Virus record (IMG/VR): IMGVR_UViG_3300047476_002081
Location: 1 to 37,583 of that record
From: a virus
Length of the DNA: 37,583 bases
Strand: one strand, 5' to 3'
Both the position numbers and the translations under genes were made by a program. Position 1 is the first letter of the stretch; each line of letters begins with the position of its first letter. The notes beneath the pieces were generated by a model. It searched no databases. It was not told the DNA's origin and worked only from the letters and a program-made list of their open reading frames with translations. Of this stretch, positions 7,512-13,643 are shown one piece after another.

Positions 7512-7528
7512 ACTGAATTAATTTCAGT
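7512..7528. promoter_or_regulatory. Palindrome copy B (ACTGAA-N5-TTCAGT)
   Basis: ACTGAA TTAAT TTCAGT is a perfect inverted repeat with a 5-base centre, 26 bases before ATG 7555. TTGACA lies 6 bases upstream of the left arm. On the minus strand copy D at 21857 has TTGACA 4 bases upstream of its palindrome, followed by the same CGACTGAA, so the two sites share more than the palindrome alone. Confidence 0.6.
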
Positions 7529-7554
7529 TGAGGATATTTTCAAAGGAGATGTCT

Positions 7555-7872
7555 ATGCGTTTATTGGTTATAGGTGAAGACATCAAGTTAAAGGAATCAG
7601 AGTTTGATAAAATAATTCAAACTGTTTTTTATCCGATGATTGATGGCATCAAAGAGATAGCCATTTTAAATGCAACAGGTCCAGAGATTCAAACCGTGAA
7701 ATGGGCAAAGCAATTTAAGATTCCATACATCGGTTTTCTTTACTCGGAAGAAACAGCAATAGACTATGCTGACTGCGTAGTTTATATTGGAAAAAACAGC
7801 GAAGATTCTAATTTATTGCTGGCTTGTGATGAGAAGCGGAAGCGTAAGATCATTTATAAGGTAGCTGCTTAA
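7555..7872 (+). CDS. Rossmann-type protein, SLOG/DUF2493-like
   Basis: A 105-residue protein reading as one small alpha/beta domain: MRLLVIGEDIKL at the first strand, IAILNATGPEIQTVKWAKQ in the middle, then YADCVVYIGKNSEDSNLLLACDEKRK and a final strand. This order (strand-G turn, A-x-G with a following W-A-K helix, then an alanine/aspartate strand and a helix with conserved polar turn) resembles YspA/DUF2493 members of the SLOG superfamily, which bind nucleotide-like ligands. ATG 7555 has AAAGGAG upstream; the frame is open from TTG 7528. The fold is likely; any ligand is inference. Confidence 0.48.
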   Translation: MRLLVIGEDIKLKESEFDKIIQTVFYPMIDGIKEIAILNATGPEIQTVKWAKQFKIPYIGFLYSEETAIDYADCVVYIGKNSEDSNLLLACDEKRKRKIIYKVAA

Positions 7873-7893
7873 TATAGAATAGGGGAGATAGTT

Positions 7894-8790
7894 TTGATAT
7901 TCAGAACAAAAATCATATTTCCCCTTATGTTTTTAATGCTTTTTGTTTCATGCAAGAAATCAGAGAGAAAAGATCAGGTATCAATTTCTGATGATTTACG
8001 TGAGAAAGTAAAAGCCAAAAGGAATTTATATCTTTCGCTTCAGCATGAAGCATTAAACGAGCATGGTTACGCTCATAAAAAATGTGACAGTATTGGTTTT
8101 ACAGCTTTATGCAAAGCATCTCAGGGGTGTAAGGATGCTAATCTTTATGCATCTGAAGATAATGGCCGTTGGTATCGTTCGCCTGAGAAGGATTGTTTTG
8201 ATAAAGGCGAAAGCAAGTCAGATATCAGTAAAGACATGGCTTTAATGTTGTTCATTGCTTTTTACGAGACTAAAGACTTAGATGCGCTTCATCGTTTTAG
8301 ATCTTATGCTGAAGCTAATAATTACATTATGGGTAGACCATCTGATAATGCTGAAGGTATTTCAAGAGTTTTGATGACTCCTGGCCTTATTCTCACGATG
8401 CAAAGGCTTGATAAGAAGTTATCAGGTTTGGAGGTTCCTGCTGATCCTGATGATTCAGATCGAGCACTTCCTGTTATTAACAAAGGTTTTCAGGCGCATT
8501 TAGACATACTTTCGATATGGTTAAATGGCGAGCTGACTGGAAAAGTGAGTAGTAGCGATCAATTTGTATTACGATCTCAAGTAGAGAGACAGCCAAGGAA
8601 CGCTTTATTTCAGGCTGTATATCATTTATACGAGGACGGAGATCAAACGAAAGCATTTGAGATTCTAGCTGATGAGAATCTTTTTCCATCGGATAGATTA
8701 CCCACAAGCAAGGATCGCTGTGAGGAATACTTGTTTCAAAGGGATTTTGGCGCAGACTGGCAATCTTGCGACGAGGAACAAGTACAGTAG
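7894..8790 (+). CDS. Predicted lipoprotein, 298 residues
   Basis: An exported protein with a type II signal peptide (hydrophobic PLMFLMLF, then LFVSC with the lipidated Cys near position 20), the same lipobox as the gene at 6562. The mature part is long, soluble and mainly helical, with Cys pairs around residues 64-87 (HKKCDS, ALCKASQGCKD, KDCFDK) and near the C-terminus (DRCEEYLF, WQSCDEE). The start is TTG, supported by GGGGAG 6 bases upstream; this also gives the basic Arg and Lys before the hydrophobic core. No family was recognised. It probably sits on the inner face of the outer membrane or in the periplasm. Confidence 0.68.
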   Translation: MIFRTKIIFPLMFLMLFVSCKKSERKDQVSISDDLREKVKAKRNLYLSLQHEALNEHGYAHKKCDSIGFTALCKASQGCKDANLYASEDNGRWYRSPEKDCFDKGESKSDISKDMALMLFIAFYETKDLDALHRFRSYAEANNYIMGRPSDNAEGISRVLMTPGLILTMQRLDKKLSGLEVPADPDDSDRALPVINKGFQAHLDILSIWLNGELTGKVSSSDQFVLRSQVERQPRNALFQAVYHLYEDGDQTKAFEILADENLFPSDRLPTSKDRCEEYLFQRDFGADWQSCDEEQVQ

Positions 8791-8826
8791 ATTTTTTAAT
8801 GGGTAGTTTTTTTGTAGGATTAAAAG

Positions 8827-8967
8827 ATGAATGATTTTTTAGAAGCGATGCAGGATGGACATACAATTATTTTGATTGGTAAGTTCATGGTTATGTTTTT
8901 TATGGGTTATTTTTTTGGAGCATTGCTAGGTATTTCTTACAGCAAAGACAAAGAAAAGAGAAAGTAG
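8827..8967 (+). CDS. 46-residue single-span membrane protein
   Basis: A short gene with AGGA 7 bases before the ATG. After about 12 polar residues comes a hydrophobic span (about residues 13-37, including FMVMFFMGYFFGALLG), then a basic tail KDKEKRK. The topology is N-out, C-in by the positive-inside rule. It could be a holin-like or regulatory membrane peptide; no family was recognised. It lies between a lipoprotein gene and a polytopic membrane protein gene. Confidence 0.55.
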   Translation: MNDFLEAMQDGHTIILIGKFMVMFFMGYFFGALLGISYSKDKEKRK

Positions 8968-8994
8968 CATAAGGTATAGCATAAGGTATCACAA

Positions 8995-9441
8995 ATGAAT
9001 GACTTAACTCAGATATTTTATATGTTAGTAGTTTTTGAGATTAAGAAATTGATATGTGATTATCCGATTCATCCTACGTTTATATTAAAACATTTTTATG
9101 AAAACTCTTATAAGGCGATGTTTGTAAACTCGTGTGTTCATGCATTTGGAACTTTTTTAATATGCATGCTTATGACAAATGCTGAGTTACCGTTATCTAT
9201 TATGCTTTCATTTTTAGATTTCACACTTGATATGCTTTTGAGTGCGGTTAGAGCGAAATCTATTTTCATTGCTCAGTTTAAGCCATTAGGCGCTGAAGAA
9301 TTCTTAGCATCGACTGCAAAGGAAAGGTTAGAACATAGGATATATTGGGGACTTTACGGATTAGATCGAATGGGAAGACAACTCATCATTTTTGGAATTG
9401 TGTATTGGCTTTGTTATATGGGTGTTGTTTGGATGATGTAG
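8995..9441 (+). CDS. Polytopic membrane protein, possibly DUF3307-like
   Basis: A 148-residue membrane protein with hydrophobic segments near 8-22, 47-60, 66-85 and 128-147. The arrangement VFEIKKLICDYPI, then FVNSCVHAFGTFLI, then FLDFTLDMLLSAVRAK loosely follows DUF3307 phage membrane proteins, which have an H/D-rich pattern and a K at the end of the third helix. That similarity is weak. It directly precedes a methyltransferase gene. A role in the host inner membrane is likely, its activity unknown. Confidence 0.5.
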   Translation: MNDLTQIFYMLVVFEIKKLICDYPIHPTFILKHFYENSYKAMFVNSCVHAFGTFLICMLMTNAELPLSIMLSFLDFTLDMLLSAVRAKSIFIAQFKPLGAEEFLASTAKERLEHRIYWGLYGLDRMGRQLIIFGIVYWLCYMGVVWMM

Positions 9442-9484
9442 GGTATAGGTGTTTTGTTATTCGATACTAACAAGGAGATTCCCG

Positions 9485-10081
9485 ATGGTGTGGTCTTTAG
9501 GTATTGGTGACATTCATTCTAAGATGTTTCCTGGTCGTGATGATGCGAGACGTGGCGAATTATATTTATCGGTTTTAAATCGATATAAGGCCGATCATTC
9601 AAAGAAGTGTCTTCAAGTTGGGGTTTCGACGTTAGTAAACCACAAGTACAGTGAAAATTTCACATCGATAGATCTTTACGATCAGCGTTCATGTATTGAC
9701 GTAAGGTGTGATTTAGCGAAGACTCCGTTCAATGATGGAGAGTTTGACTTTATTGTTTGCAATGCGATTTTAGAGCATGTGAAAGATCCGTTTGCTTGTG
9801 CTGCTGAGATGTATCGGATTGCGAACACTGGTTGTGAGGTTTGGATTGAAGTCCCGTTCATTCAGCCATTTCATCCGACTAAGAAGCGTTATGAAGATTC
9901 TGACGGATTTTTAGCGGAACATTTGAATCAGAGTTCTGATACGTATGGAGACTTTGACCATGGTGGAGATTATTGGCGATTTACTCCGCAGGGAATTACT
10001 CTGCTTATGCGGCCATTCAAATATCGCGAGTTAATGTTGATTCAGGACGGTGGAATTGCTTACTACGGGGTGAAGGAATAG
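9485..10081 (+). CDS. SAM-dependent methyltransferase (class I)
   Basis: A 198-residue enzyme with the order of a Methyltransf_11-type fold: CLQVGVS at motif I (42-48), the acidic strand end SIDLYD, then CDLAKTPFNDGEFDFIVCNAILEHVKDP (motifs III-IV, 75-102) and the strand WIEVPFIQPFHP. The C-terminal GGDYWRFTPQGI is typical of methyltransferases found in glycan clusters. ATG 9485 has GGAG 7 bases upstream; the frame is open from GTG 9449. The glycine-rich motif is reduced (QVGVS rather than xGxGxG). With RmlB and RmlC in the window, a sugar substrate is a reasonable guess. Confidence 0.75.
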   Translation: MVWSLGIGDIHSKMFPGRDDARRGELYLSVLNRYKADHSKKCLQVGVSTLVNHKYSENFTSIDLYDQRSCIDVRCDLAKTPFNDGEFDFIVCNAILEHVKDPFACAAEMYRIANTGCEVWIEVPFIQPFHPTKKRYEDSDGFLAEHLNQSSDTYGDFDHGGDYWRFTPQGITLLMRPFKYRELMLIQDGGIAYYGVKE

Positions 10082-10094
10082 ATTCGGTAACAGC

Positions 10095-10121
10095 GAACTA
10101 TTCGAAAAAATCAAATAGTTC
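10095..10121. terminator. Hairpin between convergent genes
   Basis: GAACTATT (10095-10102) pairs with AATAGTTC (10114-10121) around an 11-base loop; after one mismatch CAG and CTG extend the stem. It sits between the stop of the methyltransferase gene (+) and the stop of the lipoprotein gene (-), where a bidirectional terminator is expected. T-tracts are weak on both sides. Confidence 0.5.
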
Positions 10122-10136
10122 ACTGTCACTCATTTG

Positions 10137-10556
10137 TTAGTCGTCATTGTCGTCGTCGTTATCATCGTTACATTTATCATCATCACCATTTTTTCCTTTG
10201 CCTTTTTTAAGAATCATTTCTTCAGGATGTTGCAAAGGAATTTGATAATTCCGATAAAAATTCCAATAGTCGAAATACCAAGCATAACCATAAGAAAAAT
10301 CATTCCTGTTAGCATCGTAAGAATCCCCCCTATAGTAAAAAGCAGTACAATCGTCGTCGTCGCCATCATCGCCATCGTTATCGTCGTTATATTCATCATC
10401 ATAATCATCCGTGGGCACTGGTTGATCAGATGGGGTAGGTTCGTCGTTTGATTGTTCAGGGTATTGATAAATTGGTTGCATTGGTTGAGGTTTTGATTCA
10501 TAGCCGCATGCGTAGAGCAGTAGGCAAAGGCAAATAGAAGCATTAGTTCGTGTCAT
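10137..10556 (-). CDS. Asp/Asn-rich predicted lipoprotein
   Basis: A 139-residue exported protein. The signal peptide ASICLCLLL ends in the lipobox LLYAC, with Cys17 as the lipid site. The mature part has a Pro/Gln-rich spacer, an acidic run of Asp, Glu and Asn (about 50-70), an aromatic middle rich in Tyr, Trp and Phe (about 72-105), and a second acidic run at the very C-terminus. Such acidic runs could bind calcium or mimic a polyanion. GAGG lies about 8 bases before the ATG. A long open frame on the opposite strand is just the complement of the acidic repeats. No family was recognised. Confidence 0.65.
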   Translation of the reverse strand: MTRTNASICLCLLLYACGYESKPQPMQPIYQYPEQSNDEPTPSDQPVPTDDYDDEYNDDNDGDDGDDDDCTAFYYRGDSYDANRNDFSYGYAWYFDYWNFYRNYQIPLQHPEEMILKKGKGKNGDDDKCNDDNDDDNDD

Positions 10557-10631
10557 AGTCCTATCCTCGCAGGCAAAGTGTGTTTGTGTGTGTCGATATA
10601 GCTTACAACATTTAGATTAAAAAAGAAATTG

Positions 10632-10649
10632 AATGAACTTGACTTCAGT
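10632..10649. promoter_or_regulatory. Palindrome copy C (AATGAA-N6-TTCAGT)
   Basis: AATGAA CTTGAC TTCAGT matches the repeated palindrome in 11 of its 12 arm bases. It agrees closely with copy E at 28994 (AATGAA ATTAAC TTCAGT), sharing the same imperfect left arm. It lies in the 137-base gap between two minus-strand genes, 76 bases upstream of the lipoprotein start. The rest of that gap shows no gene. Confidence 0.5.
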
Positions 10650-10693
10650 TGGACAGCAGAAGCAGAGGACTTTAAAAAAGGGAATTTATCGCG

Positions 10694-11557
10694 TTATTTG
10701 TTGCTACTGATAGAGATGGAAAATGTTTTTTCGGTTGGAATAAGGTAGCCAGATATAGTTTGTTGATAGTTAAGGCCAAGTGATGAGTTTATTTCATAGA
10801 ACCAAACTATCGAAGTATCTAATGAATTTGCGAGTGTTTGAAAGTTTCCTATAAAGCTTTTTCTTTGGGTAATAGCTATATCGAAAAGAAAGACATCGAT
10901 ATCAGTTCTAGCAGATAATCCATAAGAAAAATCATAATAGCCGTTAGCGATTTTAGTGCTGATGGGAAGACCTATTTGAATTTTTGATCCAATGAATGGA
11001 GTAAGCGCAAGATCAAGAAAGAATGAATCGTTAGGATTTTTGATTGATTTAATTTCTTCTTGGCTAAAGGATTTTCCGAGAGCGAGACTAAAATCGAAGT
11101 TAGAGAAATTAAGTGAGAAGCCAGCGACGATGGATCCAGGATTATATTTTTCGGTTTGATTGTCGAAGTAACATCCGAGATTATTAATTTCTATTTTGGC
11201 TTTTTGTTCGTCTTCAAAGCTAAGTCCAAGACTGGTGAGATCGAGTGATGAGAGAGTATTTGTGCGGTATGCGCTAGCGTTTATGAATAGATTATATTTT
11301 CTCTTCGAAGATTTAGAATAGCCGATGCTAATGGCTTCGATGATTTCAGTTATGCGAGCATCGATGCCATTATCGATGCCATTGATTTGAAGTTGTGGGC
11401 AATTTTTAGCGAAATCGTCTAGGAGTGGTATTAGTTTACCGTTTTGGTCAAGAAAAGCTTCGCGTGCGGTATTTTGATAGGACGCGGTTATAGAAGCAGA
11501 GAAGCAGTTAATACTATTAAAGATGAGTAGTGTAATAATGGATAGCTTGATGATCAC
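10694..11557 (-). CDS. Exported beta-rich protein, possible outer-membrane barrel
   Basis: A 287-residue protein with a Sec signal peptide (LSIITLLIFNSINCFSASI, cleavage likely near residue 22). The mature part alternates polar and hydrophobic residues in many short strands (for example KYNLFINASAYRT, IVAGFSLNFSNFDFSLALG, YYDFSYGLSART, FDIAITQRKS, GLNYQQTISGYLI), as in small outer-membrane barrels. It ends FSISISSNK, so the terminal aromatic signal is not ideal. The start is GTG with AGGA 7 bases upstream. A phage-encoded barrel could alter receptors or permeability of the host outer membrane. A periplasmic beta protein is the alternative. Confidence 0.6.
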   Translation of the reverse strand: MIIKLSIITLLIFNSINCFSASITASYQNTAREAFLDQNGKLIPLLDDFAKNCPQLQINGIDNGIDARITEIIEAISIGYSKSSKRKYNLFINASAYRTNTLSSLDLTSLGLSFEDEQKAKIEINNLGCYFDNQTEKYNPGSIVAGFSLNFSNFDFSLALGKSFSQEEIKSIKNPNDSFFLDLALTPFIGSKIQIGLPISTKIANGYYDFSYGLSARTDIDVFLFDIAITQRKSFIGNFQTLANSLDTSIVWFYEINSSLGLNYQQTISGYLIPTEKTFSISISSNK

Positions 11558-11585
11558 AATATATCCTGAGTTCTTTTAAGCTTTC

Positions 11586-11618
11586 AAAAAAAGAGCACGC
11601 GATAAACTCGCATGCTCT
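11586..11618 (-). terminator. Intrinsic terminator, minus strand
   Basis: Read on the minus strand, AGAGCA-T-GCGA pairs with TCGC-G-TGCTCT (11 bp with one T-G wobble, 5-base loop), followed at once by seven T. This is a textbook intrinsic terminator lying after the Gln-rich gene (stop at 11700). It separates that gene's transcript from the barrel gene further along. Confidence 0.85.
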
Positions 11619-11699
11619 ATACAGATAAGGAGCCAAAACGGAAATCTAAGAAGTAACTAACTAGAAAGGCAGTATGCTATGAGTTTGCTTAATAATCAA

Positions 11700-11969
11700 T
11701 CAGTTTGAAGAAGACGATTGCTGTGCTTGTTGTTGCAATTGTTGTTGTTGCAACTGCTGCTGTTGCAGTTGTCTTTGAGCGCGTCTTTGCTGGATACGTT
11801 GACGAATACGCTGGATGATGGCTCTTGGTCCGATTCTTCCTAACAAGCCTTGAGGTTGTTGTTGCACTTGAGATGATTGCGACGATTGAGACAAAGGAGA
11901 TGCGATAGCGCATTCAAATGAAGCGAATAGCAATGTAACGATGAGCATAATTTTTTTGAATAATGACAT
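11700..11969 (-). CDS. Secreted Gln-rich repeat protein
   Basis: An 89-residue exported protein. ATG 11969 is preferred because GGAG precedes it and it gives a clean Sec signal peptide (MSLFKKIMLIVTLLFASF, cleavage probably after AIA); the frame is open from 12011. The mature part is Ser/Gln-rich, then very basic (RIRQRIQQRRAQRQ), then a Gln/Leu repeat (LQQQQLQQQQLQQQ), then Ser. It would be a small basic periplasmic or surface protein. It faces the plus-strand gene at 12110 across a 140-base divergent region. No family was recognised. Confidence 0.6.
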   Translation of the reverse strand: MSLFKKIMLIVTLLFASFECAIASPLSQSSQSSQVQQQPQGLLGRIGPRAIIQRIRQRIQQRRAQRQLQQQQLQQQQLQQQAQQSSSSN

Positions 11970-12109
11970 AGATGCTCCATGAAAAAGGTTAAGAAGGAAA
12001 CGATAAGCCATAATAGCATCTTATTGCCTGTTAATCAATAATCTGATTGCCCTTGATCTGACTTTGTAATAAAGACCGTTAGATAATCAACATTGGATTG
12101 GAGTTAAAT

Positions 12110-12436
12110 ATGTTAGGTGTAGTTTTTGTATTAGATTCGGTTCGAGCAGCTATTATGAACGATCCTTCTTATGCTGGAACATATACTAAAGCTTGCTATC
12201 AAGAAGAATGCATAGAGATTGACCGCACGTTAAGGATTATAGACAAAGATGGAATGGAAAAACTGCCTGATATCGATCCTAACTCTGGTATGAATTTAAA
12301 AGAGTTGATGCAAGATAGTTTACGTGCTGGTTTAGGTGCGTTTTCTCGTGGCGGTAGAGGAAAAGTCAGAGTTAATGTAGAGCATAACGGGACAAAAGTA
12401 GAAGTTGAGATAGAGATTGAAGTTAATAAGAAGTAG
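12110..12436 (+). CDS. Small protein, unknown function
   Basis: A 108-residue protein. ATG 12110 has GGAG 6 bases upstream; the frame is open from TTG 12098. The N-terminal half is mixed (MLGVVFVLDSVRAAIMNDP). A Gly-rich turn, FSRGGRGKVRVNVEHNG, is followed by a strongly amphipathic strand VEVEIEIEVNKK. Two Cys occur at CYQEEC. It is divergent from the secreted Gln-rich gene and overlaps the next gene if that one begins at TTG 12417. Not recognised. Confidence 0.45.
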   Translation: MLGVVFVLDSVRAAIMNDPSYAGTYTKACYQEECIEIDRTLRIIDKDGMEKLPDIDPNSGMNLKELMQDSLRAGLGAFSRGGRGKVRVNVEHNGTKVEVEIEIEVNKK

Positions 12437-12650
12437 TGATCAATACACGATAGATGTAACGCTCCATTGTTTTGATGAGAGCGTTTCATTCAGGCTTCAT
12501 GTCGAGAAAGATGTATTCGACAAGATTTCAGAAAACGATGTAAAAGAAAAAAGTGAATATCTGAAGGTTCTCTATCCGAAGTATTACAAAAGGCGTGAAG
12601 ACTTTGATGCAGCGGTTATCCGTTTTAAAGGACTGCCAAGGAAACTTTAA
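12417..12650 (+). CDS. Small protein, unknown function
   Basis: Up to 77 residues from TTG 12417, which overlaps the preceding gene by 20 bases; no better start is visible in frame. The pattern YTIDVTLHCFDESVSFRLHV gives a beta hairpin, and the rest is helical and basic. The exact start is uncertain because there is no clear ribosome binding site. No motif was recognised. Confidence 0.38.
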   Translation: MKLIRSSDQYTIDVTLHCFDESVSFRLHVEKDVFDKISENDVKEKSEYLKVLYPKYYKRREDFDAAVIRFKGLPRKL

Positions 12651-12655
12651 TTAGC

Positions 12656-12889
12656 ATGTTTTATAGCGAAAAGACCAATAGCATTGAAATCACGAATGAT
12701 GCTGATTATGAAGAATCATCGGCATTATTAAAGGCATTGCAAACACAGCCATATGTTCCTGATCATCCTGTTCTTGCTCATTGGCAAAAAGCAAAAGCTA
12801 TAGATTCGATTCGTTTGTCTTTGCATGTGGCAATTGAATTTGTGCCGCTATTGATGCAGGCTATGATTAATTATTTGGAAAAAAACTGA
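12656..12889 (+). CDS. Small helical protein, unknown function
   Basis: A 77-residue protein, acidic at the N-terminus and helical at the C-terminus (IRLSLHVAIEFVPLLMQAMINYLEKN), where the last helix is hydrophobic enough to bind a partner or membrane. AAGGAAA lies about 11 bases before the ATG. It closes the gene cluster before the palindrome-rich region at 12889-13082. Confidence 0.42.
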   Translation: MFYSEKTNSIEITNDADYEESSALLKALQTQPYVPDHPVLAHWQKAKAIDSIRLSLHVAIEFVPLLMQAMINYLEKN

Positions 12890-12902
12890 AAACAATTGTT
12901 TT
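12889..12902. repeat. 14-bp perfect palindrome AAAACAATTGTTTT
   Basis: AAAACAATTGTTTT overlaps the stop codon of the preceding gene. It is AT-rich and could be a weak terminator or an operator. It is the first of three palindromes in the 193-base gap upstream of the ParB-like gene. Confidence 0.4.
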
Positions 12903-12947
12903 ATCAAACTCATTTTGCTAGTTTTTTTTAGTTCAATCCTTCTCTTT

Positions 12948-12959
12948 AACTGGCCAGTT
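12948..12959. promoter_or_regulatory. Palindrome AACTGGCCAGTT, copy 1
   Basis: A perfect 12-bp palindrome upstream of the ParB-like/methylase operon. The identical 12 bases recur at 18714-18725, in another intergenic region. The context suggests a protein-binding site shared by two transcription units. Confidence 0.55.
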
Positions 12960-12966
12960 TACCCAA

Positions 12967-12984
12967 TGTCATTGCGCAATGACA
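12967..12984. promoter_or_regulatory. 18-bp perfect palindrome TGTCATTGCGCAATGACA
   Basis: TGTCATTGC and GCAATGACA form a perfect palindrome 7 bases after the AACTGGCCAGTT site and 98 bases before the ParB-like gene. It has no loop, so it is more like a dimer-binding operator than an RNA hairpin. The rest of the gap up to GGAG at 13072 holds no gene. Confidence 0.55.
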
Positions 12985-13082
12985 CGGTATCAAAAGGTTA
13001 CGGTTTTCAAGCGACAGCTTAAATCAAATGATCTTAGGGGGAGTTGGATTGAACACCTAAATGGCAAGTGGAGTTCTGATAA

Positions 13083-13643
13083 ATGGAAATATCGCGTGTT
13101 TCGATAGACTTATTGTTAAATGATCCTTCAAACGCTAGATTGCATGACAAAGAGAATTTAGCTGCGATCAAAGGTTCTCTAGCCAAATTCGGGCAACAAA
13201 AGCCTATAGTCATAACTAAAGAGGGTGTAGTTGTAGCAGGCAATGGTACACTCATGGCAGCTCGTGAGTTAGGTTGGACAGCATTAAATGTTGTTTATAC
13301 AGAGTTATCGAGCACTGAAGCCATCGCGTTTGCGATAGCTGATAACCGTACAGCGGAATTAGGAACATGGAATAAGGATGTTTTAGGCAAGCAATTGCTG
13401 GGTTTGTCGCGTGAAGGGTTTGGAATTGCAGATATCGGTTTTGATCCTAAAAAATGGATTAGAAGCGGCTCTGATGACAGTGTTTTAAGTAACGAAATAG
13501 AATTCAAACCTAAATTACCATCAGACGAAGAAAAAGAGAAAAAAGACAAAAAACTAACTTTAGTAGTCGAATGCAAGAGCGTGGAAGATTTAGAAGACTT
13601 ATTTTCAGAGTTAAATGAGCGAGGATTTAAGGTCAAGATATGA
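13083..13643 (+). CDS. ParB/Srx-like domain protein coupled to a DNA methylase
   Basis: A 186-residue protein. Residues 1-105 form a ParB N-terminal (ParB/Srx) domain: LLLNDPSNARLHDKENLAAIKGSLAKFGQQKPIV, then GVVVAGNGTLMAARELGW, where GNGT replaces the GERR box of chromosomal ParB, then EAIAFAIADNRTAEL. Such proteins with G-N-x-T are common beside phage DNA methyltransferases. The C-terminal 60 residues are charged and end in a small beta-alpha unit. GGAG precedes the ATG. It overlaps the methylase gene by 4 bases (ATGA type), which supports a joint role in DNA modification. Whether it binds or hydrolyses nucleotide is not known. Confidence 0.75.
   Translation: MEISRVSIDLLLNDPSNARLHDKENLAAIKGSLAKFGQQKPIVITKEGVVVAGNGTLMAARELGWTALNVVYTELSSTEAIAFAIADNRTAELGTWNKDVLGKQLLGLSREGFGIADIGFDPKKWIRSGSDDSVLSNEIEFKPKLPSDEEKEKKDKKLTLVVECKSVEDLEDLFSELNERGFKVKI

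Noticed and set aside
10134-10451. Plus-strand frame of about 105 codons rich in Val and Ile
   Set aside because: It is the complement of the Asp/Asn-rich codons of the minus-strand lipoprotein, which has a signal peptide and ribosome binding site.
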